A stretch of DNA of 64,000 bases from assembly GCA_029781035.1 (NCBI GenBank), contig JAKOXK010000030.1, forward strand, positions 62,001 to 126,000, read 5' to 3'. The position numbers and the translations under genes are program-made. Position 1 is the first letter of the stretch, and every line of letters starts with the position of its first letter. Under the pieces are notes generated by a model. It saw only the letters and a program-made list of their open reading frames with translations, did no database searches and was not told the DNA's origin. This document shows positions 16,518-25,347 of the stretch, in pieces. This DNA is from Armatimonadota bacterium. GTDB taxonomy: Bacteria > Armatimonadota > Fimbriimonadia > Fimbriimonadales > Fimbriimonadaceae.

Positions 16518-17329
16518 CGGCCTACGCCAAAGACCTCGAACAAGCCGCCGAGTTCTTCCGCAAGCAAGGCAAGCGCGACTGGTCCGAAGTCGATGCGCCT
16601 GCGATCTTCCTTTTCCAGTCGTCTCTGGGGCCGCCTACATCCGTCACGACTTTGAGGAGGAAGGTCTCTGCCCTCCGGTCTCTGCTCAAGTTCCTCAAGC
16701 GTCATGGGCAGGGCCCGGCCTGCGAACTGCCAAGCGTCGCGGGAGCACGACTGCCCAAGAGACTCCCCAAAGCGCTCGCAGTCGATCAACTGGAAGCGCT
16801 CTTGGGCGCTCCCGACGTGTCGAAGCCTGCCGGCCTCCGTGACCGGGCCCTGATGGAACTTGTCTACGGAGCGGGCCTGCGTGTGAGCGAGGCCTGCGAA
16901 CTCACATTCTCCGAACTGGACCTCGACACGGCTTCAATGCGTGTCACGGGCAAGCGGGGTAAGACCAGGCTGATCCCGCTTCCGGCCATGACGATTCCAT
17001 GGATCGAAAGGTACTGGGTGTCTGCCAGGCCGGCTCTCGCGCGGCGCCCGGTCGAGGCGTTCTTCCTCAACGCCCATGGCCGTCCCTTGTCGCGCTCGAT
17101 GGCTTATCGCATCCTCGAGACCCACGCCCGTATCGCCGGAATTCAGTCGCACGTGGGACCACACGTTCTTCGCCATACCTACGCTGTCCACCTCTTGCGG
17201 GGCGGGGCAGATCTGCGGGCGGTGCAAGAGCTTCTGGGCCATGCGAGTGTGAGTACGACCCAGGTGTACACGCAGCTTGACATCGACGAAGTGCGCCGCA
17301 AGTACCGCGACGCGCACCCTCGAAAATGA
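16424..17329 (+). CDS. xerC: Tyrosine recombinase XerC/XerD
   Basis: The 301-residue protein resolves chromosome dimers at dif by site-specific recombination. The N-terminal SAM-like DNA-binding domain is recognisable (WFLDHLQHERGASRHTLTAYAKDL). The catalytic set is complete: R153, K177, H247, R250, H273 and the nucleophile Y282 (GHASVSTTQVYTQ). The ATG at 16424 lies 94 bases inside the preceding glycosyltransferase gene. A later start would cut into the core-binding domain, so the overlap is probably real. Whether it is the XerC or XerD partner cannot be settled from one gene. A phage-type integrase is unlikely because length and neighbours are chromosomal. Confidence 0.9.
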   Translation: MGLEENRRFSEAAEWFLDHLQHERGASRHTLTAYAKDLEQAAEFFRKQGKRDWSEVDAPAIFLFQSSLGPPTSVTTLRRKVSALRSLLKFLKRHGQGPACELPSVAGARLPKRLPKALAVDQLEALLGAPDVSKPAGLRDRALMELVYGAGLRVSEACELTFSELDLDTASMRVTGKRGKTRLIPLPAMTIPWIERYWVSARPALARRPVEAFFLNAHGRPLSRSMAYRILETHARIAGIQSHVGPHVLRHTYAVHLLRGGADLRAVQELLGHASVSTTQVYTQLDIDEVRRKYRDAHPRK

Positions 17330-17334
17330 AGCGC

Positions 17335-17850
17335 TCAGAGCTTGGCCCGGACCTTCAACACGCCCAACACGACGCCGCCGTCGTTCGCGATCTGGCTTGT
17401 GGCCTCCACCAGCCCATCGACTGCTTTCGCGTGGCCAACGTTCTTCGGGTCAGCCATGTCCTTTACGATCTGACCCTTGAGCGAGGTGTCGGTCGTCGCC
17501 AGTACGTTTCCCTGCGGGTCGGTCACGACGACCACGTCGTAACTGCCGCTCCGTTGCACGGATTCGATGATTCCCTGGAGGCGAGCACTCCGGTTTTCAT
17601 TGACGACCGACTTGGTCTCCAGTACCGGGATCACGAGGGCAGACGCGAGCCCATCGATCCCGCGCCGAAAGGCCTCTTGTTTTTCCAGCGTGGTCCGGAT
17701 TCCCTGGGCCCAGAACAGGACGGCAAGCGTCAGAATGCCAGCCAGGACGACGGCTGCCAGCTTGACCGTTGGATTGGCCCTTTTGAGTTCGGCCACGGGG
17801 CCGGTAGGGGGCGTCTCGGGTGACACACTGGGCGCAGGCTCTTCCGCCAT
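17335..17850 (-). CDS. Single-pass membrane protein with PDC/Cache-like sensor domain
   Basis: The protein is 171 residues. It has a Pro-rich cytoplasmic N-terminus, one transmembrane helix (VKLAAVVLAGILTLAVLFWA) and an extracytoplasmic region. That region has the pattern SYDVVVVTDPQGNVLATTDTSLKGQ typical of PDC or single-Cache ligand-binding folds. There is no signalling output domain, so it may be a partner subunit. It follows tsaD on the same strand by 10 bases and ends five bases from the convergent xerC. Confidence 0.65.
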   Translation of the reverse strand: MAEEPAPSVSPETPPTGPVAELKRANPTVKLAAVVLAGILTLAVLFWAQGIRTTLEKQEAFRRGIDGLASALVIPVLETKSVVNENRSARLQGIIESVQRSGSYDVVVVTDPQGNVLATTDTSLKGQIVKDMADPKNVGHAKAVDGLVEATSQIANDGGVVLGVLKVRAKL

Positions 17851-17860
17851 GGCCGCCAGT

Positions 17861-18853
17861 TTAGTCGATAAGTCCTGGCAAGAGTGCGTTGGGTAGGCAG
17901 TCCAAGTCCGGTCCGTCGGACTCCCCTCGGGCCAAACGAATCCCCCCTGCGATCCCGATCATAGCGGCATTGTCCGTGCACAACTCGAACCGCGGCGTGT
18001 GGAACGCGGCCCCGCAACGGGCGCATTCGGACGACAGCCGATCGCGGAGCGACACGTTCGCTGCCACCCCGCCGACCAAGGTCAGTGCCTGCGCTTCGTT
18101 CGCTTCGACCGCGTGCATCGCTTTGGTGGCCAAGGCGTCCACGATCGCCTCCTGAAGGCTCGCTGCTGCGTCAGAGACCGACAGGTGAACTCCTTCCTTT
18201 TCGACGAGCCTTGCCACGGCCGTCTTGAGCCCGCTGAAGCTGAAGTTGGCCGGATCCCTTGCAAGGCCTCGTGGCAGGCGATAATGGTCCGGGTCGCCTC
18301 CAAGTGCGGCGTTTTGGATCGCCAGTCCGCCCGGATAGCCCAGCCCGAGCACGCGCGCGCCCTTGTCGAACGCCTCGCCAGCGGCGTCGTCTATCGTCTG
18401 TCCGAGCAGCCGGTACCGACACGGAGACTCCACCCAGACCAACTCGGTGTGCCCTCCTGAGACGATGAGACACAGGTGCGGAAAGGGAACCGCGCATCCG
18501 TCGGCCAGAACGCTCAGAATGTGTCCTTCGAGGTGATGGACGCCCAGAATCGGGACTTGCCATGTCAGCGCCAGCGCCTTGGCGGCCGAGACGCCGACAC
18601 TCAGGGCCCCGACTAGGCCCGGGCGGTTGGTCACCGCGATTCCATCGACGGTCCAGTCGCCCAACGCGTCCTCAATCGCGGGCAGAATCGCTTCGACGTG
18701 AGCTCTGGCGGCCGCTTCAGGGACGACTCCCCCCCACTTGGCGTGCATCGACGCCTGGCTGGCCACAACGTTTGTGACGACACGGGTGCCCTGAACCACA
18801 GCCGCACTGGTTTCGTCACAACTGGTCTCGATGGCAAGGGTCAGGGAAGACAT
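17861..18853 (-). CDS. tsaD: tRNA threonylcarbamoyladenosine transferase TsaD
   Basis: TsaD (Kae1/YgjD) transfers threonylcarbamoyl to A37 of ANN-decoding tRNAs. The protein is 330 residues, normal length. It begins LTLAIETSCDETSAAVVQG, has the metal-binding histidines in PEAAARAHVEAILP, GVHHLEGH, the ATP-site IVSGGHTELV and the C-terminal TDNAAMIGIAG. In the window it is followed on the minus strand by the Cache-like protein and preceded by rimI, a frequent neighbour of tsaD. TsaB and TsaE are not seen. Confidence 0.96.
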   Translation of the reverse strand: MSSLTLAIETSCDETSAAVVQGTRVVTNVVASQASMHAKWGGVVPEAAARAHVEAILPAIEDALGDWTVDGIAVTNRPGLVGALSVGVSAAKALALTWQVPILGVHHLEGHILSVLADGCAVPFPHLCLIVSGGHTELVWVESPCRYRLLGQTIDDAAGEAFDKGARVLGLGYPGGLAIQNAALGGDPDHYRLPRGLARDPANFSFSGLKTAVARLVEKEGVHLSVSDAAASLQEAIVDALATKAMHAVEANEAQALTLVGGVAANVSLRDRLSSECARCGAAFHTPRFELCTDNAAMIGIAGGIRLARGESDGPDLDCLPNALLPGLID

Positions 18854-18871
18854 GAAGTCGGGCCGCTGGTA

Positions 18872-19330
18872 CTACTGGATTTTGTCGAGATCGTAGAGCC
18901 ACATGACGACAGCGTCCTCCTTGTTGTCGGGGTAGTACTTCTTTCGCAGTCCGACCCCGACGTATCCCATTGCCTCGTAGAGCTTGATAGCGGGTTCGTT
19001 GCCGGCACGCACTTCCAGTGTCGAGCAGGTCGCACCGAGGTTCTTCGCGCGTTCGAGTAGTTCGTCCATCAACGCTCGGCCAATTCCGGACAGACGACGG
19101 TCTGGATCGACGGCGATCGTGGTGACATGGGCTTCGTCGGCAAGCACCCAAGCTCCTGCATATCCCACGACGGTGCCGTCGGCCAAGGCGACGATGAAGA
19201 CTCCGTGAGCATGGTCAAGTTCGTTCCTGAACGACCGCTCAGACCAAGGTGACGATTGCGACCGCTTCTCAATCTCCATGATTGGCCCGATGTGCTCTTC
19301 GGCCAACTCGACGAACCGGACGCCCTTCAT
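18872..19330 (-). CDS. rimI: Ribosomal-protein-alanine N-acetyltransferase RimI-like
   Basis: This is a 152-residue GNAT. It contains MEIEKRSQSSPWSERSFRNEL near the start and the acetyl-CoA loop VDPDRRLSGIGRALMDELLERA. LEVRAGNEPAIKLYEAMGYVGVGLRKKYYPDNKEDAVVMW is the RimI signature. RimI acetylates the N-terminal alanine of ribosomal protein S18 in E. coli. Its stop lies 18 bases upstream of tsaD, a known functional neighbourhood. The start overlaps the livF stop by four bases (ATGA). Confidence 0.9.
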   Translation of the reverse strand: MKGVRFVELAEEHIGPIMEIEKRSQSSPWSERSFRNELDHAHGVFIVALADGTVVGYAGAWVLADEAHVTTIAVDPDRRLSGIGRALMDELLERAKNLGATCSTLEVRAGNEPAIKLYEAMGYVGVGLRKKYYPDNKEDAVVMWLYDLDKIQ

Positions 19331-20028
19331 CCGCCGAGATAGGCTTCCTTGACCTTAGGGTTGGTCAGAAGGTCGCGGCCGTTGCCTTCGAGCACGATGT
19401 GACCTGTCTCCAAGACGTAAGCACGATCGGCGATTTCAAGGGCTCGGTTAGCGTTCTGTTCGACAAGCAGGATCGTCACGCCGTCCTTGTGCAGTTCGCC
19501 GATGATGTTGAAGATCTCAGTCACCAAGTTCGGTGCAAGGCCCATGCTCGGCTCGTCCAGCAGTAGCAGCTTCGGCCGGGACATCAGGGCTCGGCAGATC
19601 GCCAACATCTGCTGTTCGCCGCCACTCAGCGTGCCAGCGCTCTGTTTGAGCCGCTCTCGGATCCTCGGGAACTTGTCCATGACCTTTTCCATGTCTGACT
19701 GGATCTCGTTGTCGGTTCGGGTGAAAGCTCCGAGTTGCAGGTTCTCCTGTACGGTCATGTTGGTGAAGATACGGCGGCCCTCAGGAGACTGTGAGATGCC
19801 CATCCTGACGATCTTGTCGGGGGCGGTTCCTTGAATCTCCGACCCCTTGAATCGAATCGCGCCCTCCCGGGGTCGATTCAGGCCGCTCACGGTCCTGAGG
19901 AGAGTGCTCTTTCCCGCGCCGTTTGACCCGATGATCGACACAACCTCCCCCTCTTGGACGTTCAAGGTCACCCCGTTCAATGCCTGGATAGCACCGTAAT
20001 AGACGTCGAGGTTGTCGATCTCAAGCAT
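19327..20028 (-). CDS. livF: Branched-chain amino acid ABC transporter ATPase, LivF type
   Basis: The 233-residue ABC protein has Walker A GSNGAGKST, signature LSGGEQQMLAICRAL, Walker B LLLLDEPSMGLAP and the LivF-specific C-terminus NPKVKEAYLGG. LivF energises uptake of Leu, Ile and Val together with LivG, LivH, LivM and a binding protein. None of the partners is in the window, because the upstream neighbour is a divergent adaptor gene. The four-base overlap with rimI implies co-translation with rimI-tsaD, an odd partnership. Confidence 0.85.
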   Translation of the reverse strand: MLEIDNLDVYYGAIQALNGVTLNVQEGEVVSIIGSNGAGKSTLLRTVSGLNRPREGAIRFKGSEIQGTAPDKIVRMGISQSPEGRRIFTNMTVQENLQLGAFTRTDNEIQSDMEKVMDKFPRIRERLKQSAGTLSGGEQQMLAICRALMSRPKLLLLDEPSMGLAPNLVTEIFNIIGELHKDGVTILLVEQNANRALEIADRAYVLETGHIVLEGNGRDLLTNPKVKEAYLGG

Positions 20029-20172
20029 GGAGGCTCATTTTAGCCTGTCGCTGGTCGGGGCCAGGGGTTCTGTTATCGTCACCGTTCGTCCCGATGCTCG
20101 CAACCTGAGAAGCTTAGGATCGGTATAACGGGGCAAAGCCGGTATCGGGGCGGCTAAGTGGAGTGGCGATTG

Positions 20173-21783
20173 ATGAGTCTCAGGCAGTTCGGCGCAGTGT
20201 TTCTCGTGATCGTGGCAGCTGGTTGCATGATGCCAGGCGCCGCCAAGAAGACCCCTTCCAGCACGGCCAAGGTCGAGCGTGGTGACGTTTCCGTCGAAGT
20301 CGTCGAAACAGGCTCGCTTGATGCTGACAAGACCGTTGAGGTGAAGAGCCGGGTATCGGGCCGGGTCAAGAAGCTTTACGTCGATGAAGGGGACTTCGTG
20401 AAAGCCGGGCAGTTGATCGCTGAGATCGATCCCCAGGAAACGCAATTGCAGGTCGACCAGAACAAGGCCCAAGTCGCAGGCGCGGTCGCAGGCGAACAAA
20501 GGCAGCAGGTCGAGCTCGAACAGCGGCGTGTCACGGCCGCCAACGCCCTCGAGAAGGCGAAGTCTAACCTTCGACAACTGACGCTCGAACTCAAGGCCCA
20601 ACCGACTCTGACGCGCGCATCGGTGACTTCGGCCAAGTCTGCCTATGACGCTGCAACGAAGTCCTACGATCAACTGGTGCAGGTGACACAGCCCAATGCC
20701 AAGGTCGCGACCGAGATCGCGCTTAAGGACGCCCAGAACAACCGGGACAATGCTGAGAACGAACTCAACCGACTGAAGAGCCTCATGTCGCAAGGGTACG
20801 TCGCTCAAAGAGACGTCGACAACGCCACACTGCAAGCCCAACTGGCGCGGACCAAGCTCAGCAATGCGCAAGAGAACCTTGATCGATTAGACGAGAATCA
20901 AAGGCTCGAAAGGGATCAGTCAGCCGAACGGGTCAAACAGGCAAAGGCCGATCTCGATCGGGCCACGGCGAACACGATCCAAGACACGACCAAGCGTGAG
21001 GAGTACCTCCGGGCTGTCAAGGACGTTGGCGACGCCCAGACCGCTCTGAGGGACGTAGAGGCGCTCAAGGCCGCCCAACGCCAGCAAGGGGCCCAGATCC
21101 AGCAGCTTCGCAGCGTGCTGAGTGACGGCGAGCGCCAACTGCGGGAAACTCGCATCTTGTCCCCCATTGACGGGATCGTCACGAAGAAGCTCGTGCAAGA
21201 AGGCGAACTGGTCGCTAGTTTGAACAGCTTCAGTGCGGGCACAACGATCGTCAGGATCGAGGATAGGAGCAAGATGGTCGTCAAGCTGGACATAAACGAG
21301 ATCGATGTCGCGAAACTGACGATCGGCACGCGCGCAGAAGTCACGGTTGACGCCTTCCCCAAGCAGACCTTCTCGGGGCATGTGACCAAGATAGCGCCAG
21401 CCAGCGATACAGTCGGCACCACGACGTCGTCCACGGACGTGGTCGTCAAGTACCAAGTCGAAGTGACGCTCGACGACAGTGACGCCAAGCTCAAATCCGG
21501 CATGTCGGCGAAGTGCACGATGAAGGTCATGGACAAGAAGGACGTCCTGCGTCTGCCTCTCGAATACGTCGGTAAGGACGACAAAGGCAACTACGTGCGC
21601 CTCGCGCCCAAGAACCCGAAGGATCCCAAAGACAAGGGAACGCGGGTTGATGTCACGATCGGCGCTCAGTCCAGCACCCAGGTAGAGATCACGAAGGGCG
21701 TGACCGAAGGCCAAGACGTGGTCAAGCCCGACTACACCGGGCCGGCACGCAAAGGAATGATGAGCGTCAAGGCTGAAGACTAG
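20173..21783 (+). CDS. MacA/HlyD-type efflux adaptor lipoprotein
   Basis: The ATG at 20173 has GGAG about ten bases upstream and opens a lipoprotein signal (MSLRQFGAVFLVIVAAGC, lipobox VAAGC). Then come a split biotinyl-lipoyl domain (GRVKKLYVDEGDFVKAGQLIAEIDP ... SPIDGIVTKKLVQEGELVA), a long coiled-coil hairpin of about 200 residues rich in Gln and Lys, and a beta-barrel domain ending VDVTIGAQSSTQVEITKGVTEGQ. The coiled coil is longer than in most RND adaptors and would bridge to an outer-membrane factor. It is three bases upstream of an FtsX-type permease, forming a MacA-MacB-like pair. The GTG at 20158 is the alternative start. Confidence 0.85.
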   Translation: MSLRQFGAVFLVIVAAGCMMPGAAKKTPSSTAKVERGDVSVEVVETGSLDADKTVEVKSRVSGRVKKLYVDEGDFVKAGQLIAEIDPQETQLQVDQNKAQVAGAVAGEQRQQVELEQRRVTAANALEKAKSNLRQLTLELKAQPTLTRASVTSAKSAYDAATKSYDQLVQVTQPNAKVATEIALKDAQNNRDNAENELNRLKSLMSQGYVAQRDVDNATLQAQLARTKLSNAQENLDRLDENQRLERDQSAERVKQAKADLDRATANTIQDTTKREEYLRAVKDVGDAQTALRDVEALKAAQRQQGAQIQQLRSVLSDGERQLRETRILSPIDGIVTKKLVQEGELVASLNSFSAGTTIVRIEDRSKMVVKLDINEIDVAKLTIGTRAEVTVDAFPKQTFSGHVTKIAPASDTVGTTTSSTDVVVKYQVEVTLDDSDAKLKSGMSAKCTMKVMDKKDVLRLPLEYVGKDDKGNYVRLAPKNPKDPKDKGTRVDVTIGAQSSTQVEITKGVTEGQDVVKPDYTGPARKGMMSVKAED

Positions 21784-21785
21784 CT

Positions 21786-23012
21786 ATGGGAGTCTTCGAC
21801 TCGTTTCTCGTTGCCCTGAACATGCTCAGGCTGCACAAGCTGAGGGCATTCCTCACCATGCTCGGCGTGATCATCGGAGTCATGAGCGTCTCCCTTGTCA
21901 TGGAGGTCAGCGGAGGGTTCAGCCACTTCCTCACAGATGAGATCAAGAAGCTGGGTAGCGACACCATCATCCTGGCGTTCGATCCAGGACGGAATGAACG
22001 ATCGAGCTTAGGACGGATCGACAAGCTGACGACCGAGGACATCCGCTACATCGAAGACCGGTGTACGACGATCGAGATGGCCTCCGGCATCTTGATGGTG
22101 CCAGGCAAGCCGATCCGGCGGGGCGACAAAGAGCTCAAAGACCCTCGCGTTTTCGCGACAGATCAGAACCAGGCGCAGTTGAGTCGAGTCGGCATCCAGA
22201 TGGGTCGGCACATGACCAAGGAGGATCTCGATGGCTTGGCTAACGTGTGCGTCATCGGCGATGAAGTCAAAACCCAACTTTTCGGCACCCACAGCCCGAT
22301 CGGTCAAACGATCACCTTCTCCGGCTTGACCCTCGAGGTCGTCGGTGTCATGGAAAGGATCGACATCATGGGAACCACGAACGGCAAAGACGTTTGGCTC
22401 CCGATCTCGACCGCGCAGAAGAAGTGGCTCGGGGGCGATGCCGTGAGCTATATCACGTGCCGTCCCAAGAGTGGGTTCACAGTCGAACAGGGAATGGACG
22501 ACGTCTGGCGCACCATGATGCGCAGGTCGGGAAACAAGCCGATCTACCGGGTGGACTCGCGCGAATCCATCATCAACGTCTTCGGAACGATCGTCGGCGC
22601 AGCAGGAACGATCCTGGCAGGCGTAGCGGCTCTCTCACTGCTTGTCGGCGGTATCGGCATCATGAATATCATGCTGGTCAGCGTCACGGAGCGCACTAGG
22701 GAGATCGGCCTCCGCAAAGCAGTCGGTGCCACGTCTTGGGCCGTGCTGACCCAGTTCATCGTCGAATCGGCCCTCCTCGCGCTCGTCGGTGGTCTGATCG
22801 GCATGGGAATAGCCATCGCCATCGGACAACTCGTGACGTTCGCCACCGTTCAGATGAAGTTCCCGACCAAGTCGGGCCTGACGATGCCGTTTGATCCGAT
22901 CGCCGGTGTCATTGCCAGCATCGTGTCGGCGTTGATCGGGGTCGTGTTCGGCGTCTATCCAGCCGCAAAGGCTGCCAGCCTGAGCCCCATCGAAGCGCTG
23001 CGCACCGAATGA
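21786..23012 (+). CDS. MacB/FtsX-type ABC transporter permease without ATPase domain
   Basis: The 408-residue protein has one N-terminal helix (LRAFLTMLGVIIGVMSVSLVM), a large periplasmic MacB_PCD domain and a C-terminal FtsX block of three helices. That block includes LLVGGIGIMNIMLVSVTERTREIGLRKAVGA and DPIAGVIASIVSALIGVVFGVYPAAKAASLSPIEALR. The Gly-Ile-Met-Asn-Ile-Met and ERTREIGLRKA motifs are typical of mechanotransmission permeases. Its ATPase must be encoded separately; none is adjacent in the same operon. With the adaptor it should form an efflux or lipoprotein-related machine. Confidence 0.88.
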   Translation: MGVFDSFLVALNMLRLHKLRAFLTMLGVIIGVMSVSLVMEVSGGFSHFLTDEIKKLGSDTIILAFDPGRNERSSLGRIDKLTTEDIRYIEDRCTTIEMASGILMVPGKPIRRGDKELKDPRVFATDQNQAQLSRVGIQMGRHMTKEDLDGLANVCVIGDEVKTQLFGTHSPIGQTITFSGLTLEVVGVMERIDIMGTTNGKDVWLPISTAQKKWLGGDAVSYITCRPKSGFTVEQGMDDVWRTMMRRSGNKPIYRVDSRESIINVFGTIVGAAGTILAGVAALSLLVGGIGIMNIMLVSVTERTREIGLRKAVGATSWAVLTQFIVESALLALVGGLIGMGIAIAIGQLVTFATVQMKFPTKSGLTMPFDPIAGVIASIVSALIGVVFGVYPAAKAASLSPIEALRTE

Positions 23013-23021
23013 GCGTTTCGA

Positions 23022-23864
23022 TTACTGCCTGAGCTTCGCCACCAACCAGTCCAAGCCCTTCTCAAGCTCTGAGCGGATCTTGTTCTCGACTTCGGGATCC
23101 TTGGCAGTCACGCCGTGACCCATGCCGTCTACAAGTACCTCAACGTGCTCTCGGCCCGCCTTCTTCATCGCTTCGTCGAGCCGATCGGCTTGCTTGAACG
23201 GTACCAGCGGATCCGCTTTTCCCTGAATGGTGTAGACCGGGGCAGAGTTAGCATCGATTCGGTTGATCGGGCTGAACTCCTTGACATCGTTGCTGGACGG
23301 ATCGTACTTCTTGCCAAGAACCTGTGTGGATATGAGGTTTGCCAGGTTCTTGTCGAAGTCCTGGCTCAGGTCGGCCGGTCCGAAGAGGTTGACGACTGCC
23401 TTGACCCTTGCCGATGGCGCGGCCGTGTCTGGACCCATGTTGTCGGTGAACCCGAGAAGAAGGGACAAGTGTCCTCCCGCACTCCCTCCAATCGCTCCCA
23501 TACGCTTGGGGTCGATGCCGTATTCAGCAGCGTTCTTCCTCAAGAACCGAACGGCCTCTTGACAGTCGTCGATCATGGCTGGCCATTTAGCCTTGGGGGC
23601 CAGACGATAATCAAGGTTCGCTACGGCGACCCCTTTGTCGGCCAGTGCCTCGGCCAGGGGAGCCATGTCGCTCCGCTTGCCAGAGATCCAGGCGCCTCCA
23701 TGGATCATGATTGCGATCGGAACGGGCCTCCGCACTGGCTTCTCCGGCATATAGAGGTCCAGCATGAGCCCAGTATCGTCAACACTCCGGTAGACGATGT
23801 CGGACTTGACGGTCGGCCCAGCAAGGAGAAGGGCGCACAACGCGATCGGCAGCATGCCCAACAT
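23022..23864 (-). CDS. Secreted alpha/beta hydrolase (esterase/lipase, BD-FAE-like)
   Basis: The protein is 280 residues with a signal peptide (MLGMLPIALCALLLAG). It has the oxyanion-hole motif IHGGAWISG and the nucleophile elbow GGSAGGH. The Asp region IQGKADPLVPF and the His region DGMGHGV complete the triad of the HSL/BD-FAE group. Related enzymes act on acetylated or feruloylated polysaccharides or small esters. It is convergent with the permease gene and 45 bases downstream of hspR. Confidence 0.82.
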   Translation of the reverse strand: MLGMLPIALCALLLAGPTVKSDIVYRSVDDTGLMLDLYMPEKPVRRPVPIAIMIHGGAWISGKRSDMAPLAEALADKGVAVANLDYRLAPKAKWPAMIDDCQEAVRFLRKNAAEYGIDPKRMGAIGGSAGGHLSLLLGFTDNMGPDTAAPSARVKAVVNLFGPADLSQDFDKNLANLISTQVLGKKYDPSSNDVKEFSPINRIDANSAPVYTIQGKADPLVPFKQADRLDEAMKKAGREHVEVLVDGMGHGVTAKDPEVENKIRSELEKGLDWLVAKLRQ

Positions 23865-23909
23865 TGTATCGCGTTGTTCACGGACAGGAGTCTCGATCGC
23901 GGATCGGCT

Positions 23910-24314
23910 CTAGATTTCCGGTGTCCGACGCTTGGTCACCCGGAGTACAGGGAGCAACGGCTCGTCGGCCCGTATGGGTGTACTCGAATTCGCTAGGATC
24001 TGCTGCACTCGTCGCTCTACTTCGGCGGCGTAGTCGTGGACCTGTTGCTCGAATTCCTTGCGTTGGTCGTCGAGGTCGTCAAGGAGCCGCAAGATGATCT
24101 CAACCCCAGCCAAGTTCACGCCCATCTGTTGCGTCAGCCTTTGAATCCGCCTGACCCTGGCGATGTCCTCGTCACTGTAGAGCCGGTTCTTAGCCCCGAC
24201 CCGCGATGGCACCACAAGGCCAAGGCGCTCGTACTGTCGCAGGGTCTGTGGGTGGACGTTGCACAGTTCGGCAGCGACTCCGATCATGTAGACGGGCTGA
24301 TTGGATCTTCTCAT
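23910..24314 (-). CDS. hspR: HspR, MerR-type heat-shock repressor
   Basis: The 134-residue protein has a MerR helix-turn-helix ([30 protein letters not shown], then [18 protein letters not shown]) and a coiled dimerisation helix. It has no effector-binding domain, as in Streptomyces and Mycobacterium HspR. HspR binds HAIR elements with DnaK as co-repressor. The start overlaps the dnaJ stop by four bases, and a HAIR-like sequence sits before dnaJ, so autoregulation is likely. dnaK and grpE are not in the window. The basic tail KRRTPEI ends the protein. Confidence 0.88.
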   Translation of the reverse strand: MRRSNQPVYMIGVAAELCNVHPQTLRQYERLGLVVPSRVGAKNRLYSDEDIARVRRIQRLTQQMGVNLAGVEIILRLLDDLDDQRKEFEQQVHDYAAEVERRVQQILANSSTPIRADEPLLPVLRVTKRRTPEI

Positions 24315-25270
24315 TGGCCTTGCTCTGTTTCCAGGAGCTCTTCGAGGAGTTTCCTCTGACGCTCGGTCAGCTTCTTTGGAACCGTGATCTTCACTCGGGC
24401 AAGAAGGTCTCCATGGCCCCCGCCGGTCTTCGACACACCCTGTCCCTTAAGCCGGAAGACCTGCCCGGACTGTGTGCCAGGGGGGATCGACATCTTGCCG
24501 CTGGACCGGGGCGTCGGCACGGAGATCTGACCTCCGAGCGCGGCGACCGTGTAAGGGACGGGCACCTCGACTTCAGTATCTAGGCCCTTCCGCTTGAAGA
24601 CGGGGTGGGGCATGATTCGGACCGTAACGAACAAGTCGCCGCTCTTGCCACTGGAACCCTTGGCGCCCCCGCCAGGAACACGAAGTTTCTTTCCCTCCTC
24701 AAAGCCCGCTGGGATCGTGACGACGATCTTTCGCATGTTGGGCACAGTCCCTGTCCCACGGCAGTTCGGGCAAGGGCCGGGACGTCCGCCTGTCATGCGG
24801 ACCCGTCCGCTACCGGAACACGTCTGGCAGGCGTCTTCGGTCTGGAAAGTCAGAGTCCGCTTCGTGCCCGAGTCGATTTCGTCCAGGGTGACGTCGAGGA
24901 CGCGCTCGACGTCACGAGGAGGCACCTGGTGGGCACGGTTGAACGGATCGCCACCGAATCCGAAGAGATTGCCAAAAAGGCTCCCGAGGTCCACCTCGCC
25001 CTCTTGACCGAATCCGCCAAAGTCGCCTGAACCCGCGAATCCATGGGCGTTCTCCCAGTTCGATCCGAAGCGGTCGTACTGTGACCTCTTCTCGGGATCA
25101 CTGAGCACAGCGTACGCCTCGCCAACTTCTTTGAACTTCGCTTCTGCGCTCGCGTTGCCCGGATTGACGTCGGGGTGGAACTTGCGGGCCAACCGGCGAT
25201 ATGCACTCTTGATCGCCTTGTCATCGGCGTCCTTTGGAACGCCAAGAACCTCATAGTAGTCTTTCGTCAT
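24311..25270 (-). CDS. dnaJ: DnaJ/CbpA-like J-domain co-chaperone with half-size zinc region
   Basis: The protein is 319 residues. The J domain is intact with HPD ([34 protein letters not shown]). A Gly/Phe-rich linker ([25 protein letters not shown]) follows. Only two zinc motifs remain, CQTCSGSG and CPNCRGTG, instead of the four of classical DnaJ. Two beta-sandwich substrate-binding domains follow and end [21 protein letters not shown]. It stimulates DnaK ATPase and delivers clients. It forms an operon with hspR. The two-motif arrangement lies between class A and class B J-proteins. Confidence 0.9.
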   Translation of the reverse strand: MTKDYYEVLGVPKDADDKAIKSAYRRLARKFHPDVNPGNASAEAKFKEVGEAYAVLSDPEKRSQYDRFGSNWENAHGFAGSGDFGGFGQEGEVDLGSLFGNLFGFGGDPFNRAHQVPPRDVERVLDVTLDEIDSGTKRTLTFQTEDACQTCSGSGRVRMTGGRPGPCPNCRGTGTVPNMRKIVVTIPAGFEEGKKLRVPGGGAKGSSGKSGDLFVTVRIMPHPVFKRKGLDTEVEVPVPYTVAALGGQISVPTPRSSGKMSIPPGTQSGQVFRLKGQGVSKTGGGHGDLLARVKITVPKKLTERQRKLLEELLETEQGQ

Positions 25271-25290
25271 AATGCCGTCGGGCTCAATGA

Positions 25291-25311
25291 CATGAGCGTA
25301 CCATACTCAAG
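25291..25311 (-). promoter_or_regulatory. HAIR-like HspR operator upstream of dnaJ-hspR
   Basis: On the minus strand the sequence reads CTTGAGT-N7-GCTCATG. The published HAIR consensus is CTTGAGT-N7-ACTCAAG, so the first half matches 7/7, the second 5/7, and the spacing is exact. It lies 20-41 bases before the dnaJ start codon, and the same transcript encodes HspR. Confidence 0.7.
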
Positions 25312-25347
25312 ACGCGCGTGTAGCTCTGCTGGGCTAGAACCTGAGAA

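Noticed and set aside
20035-20871. 278-codon minus-strand frame opposite the MacA-like adaptor
   Set aside because: It opposes the coiled-coil region of a supported lipoprotein; Leu/Arg-rich composition is a mirror of Gln/Glu/Lys codons.
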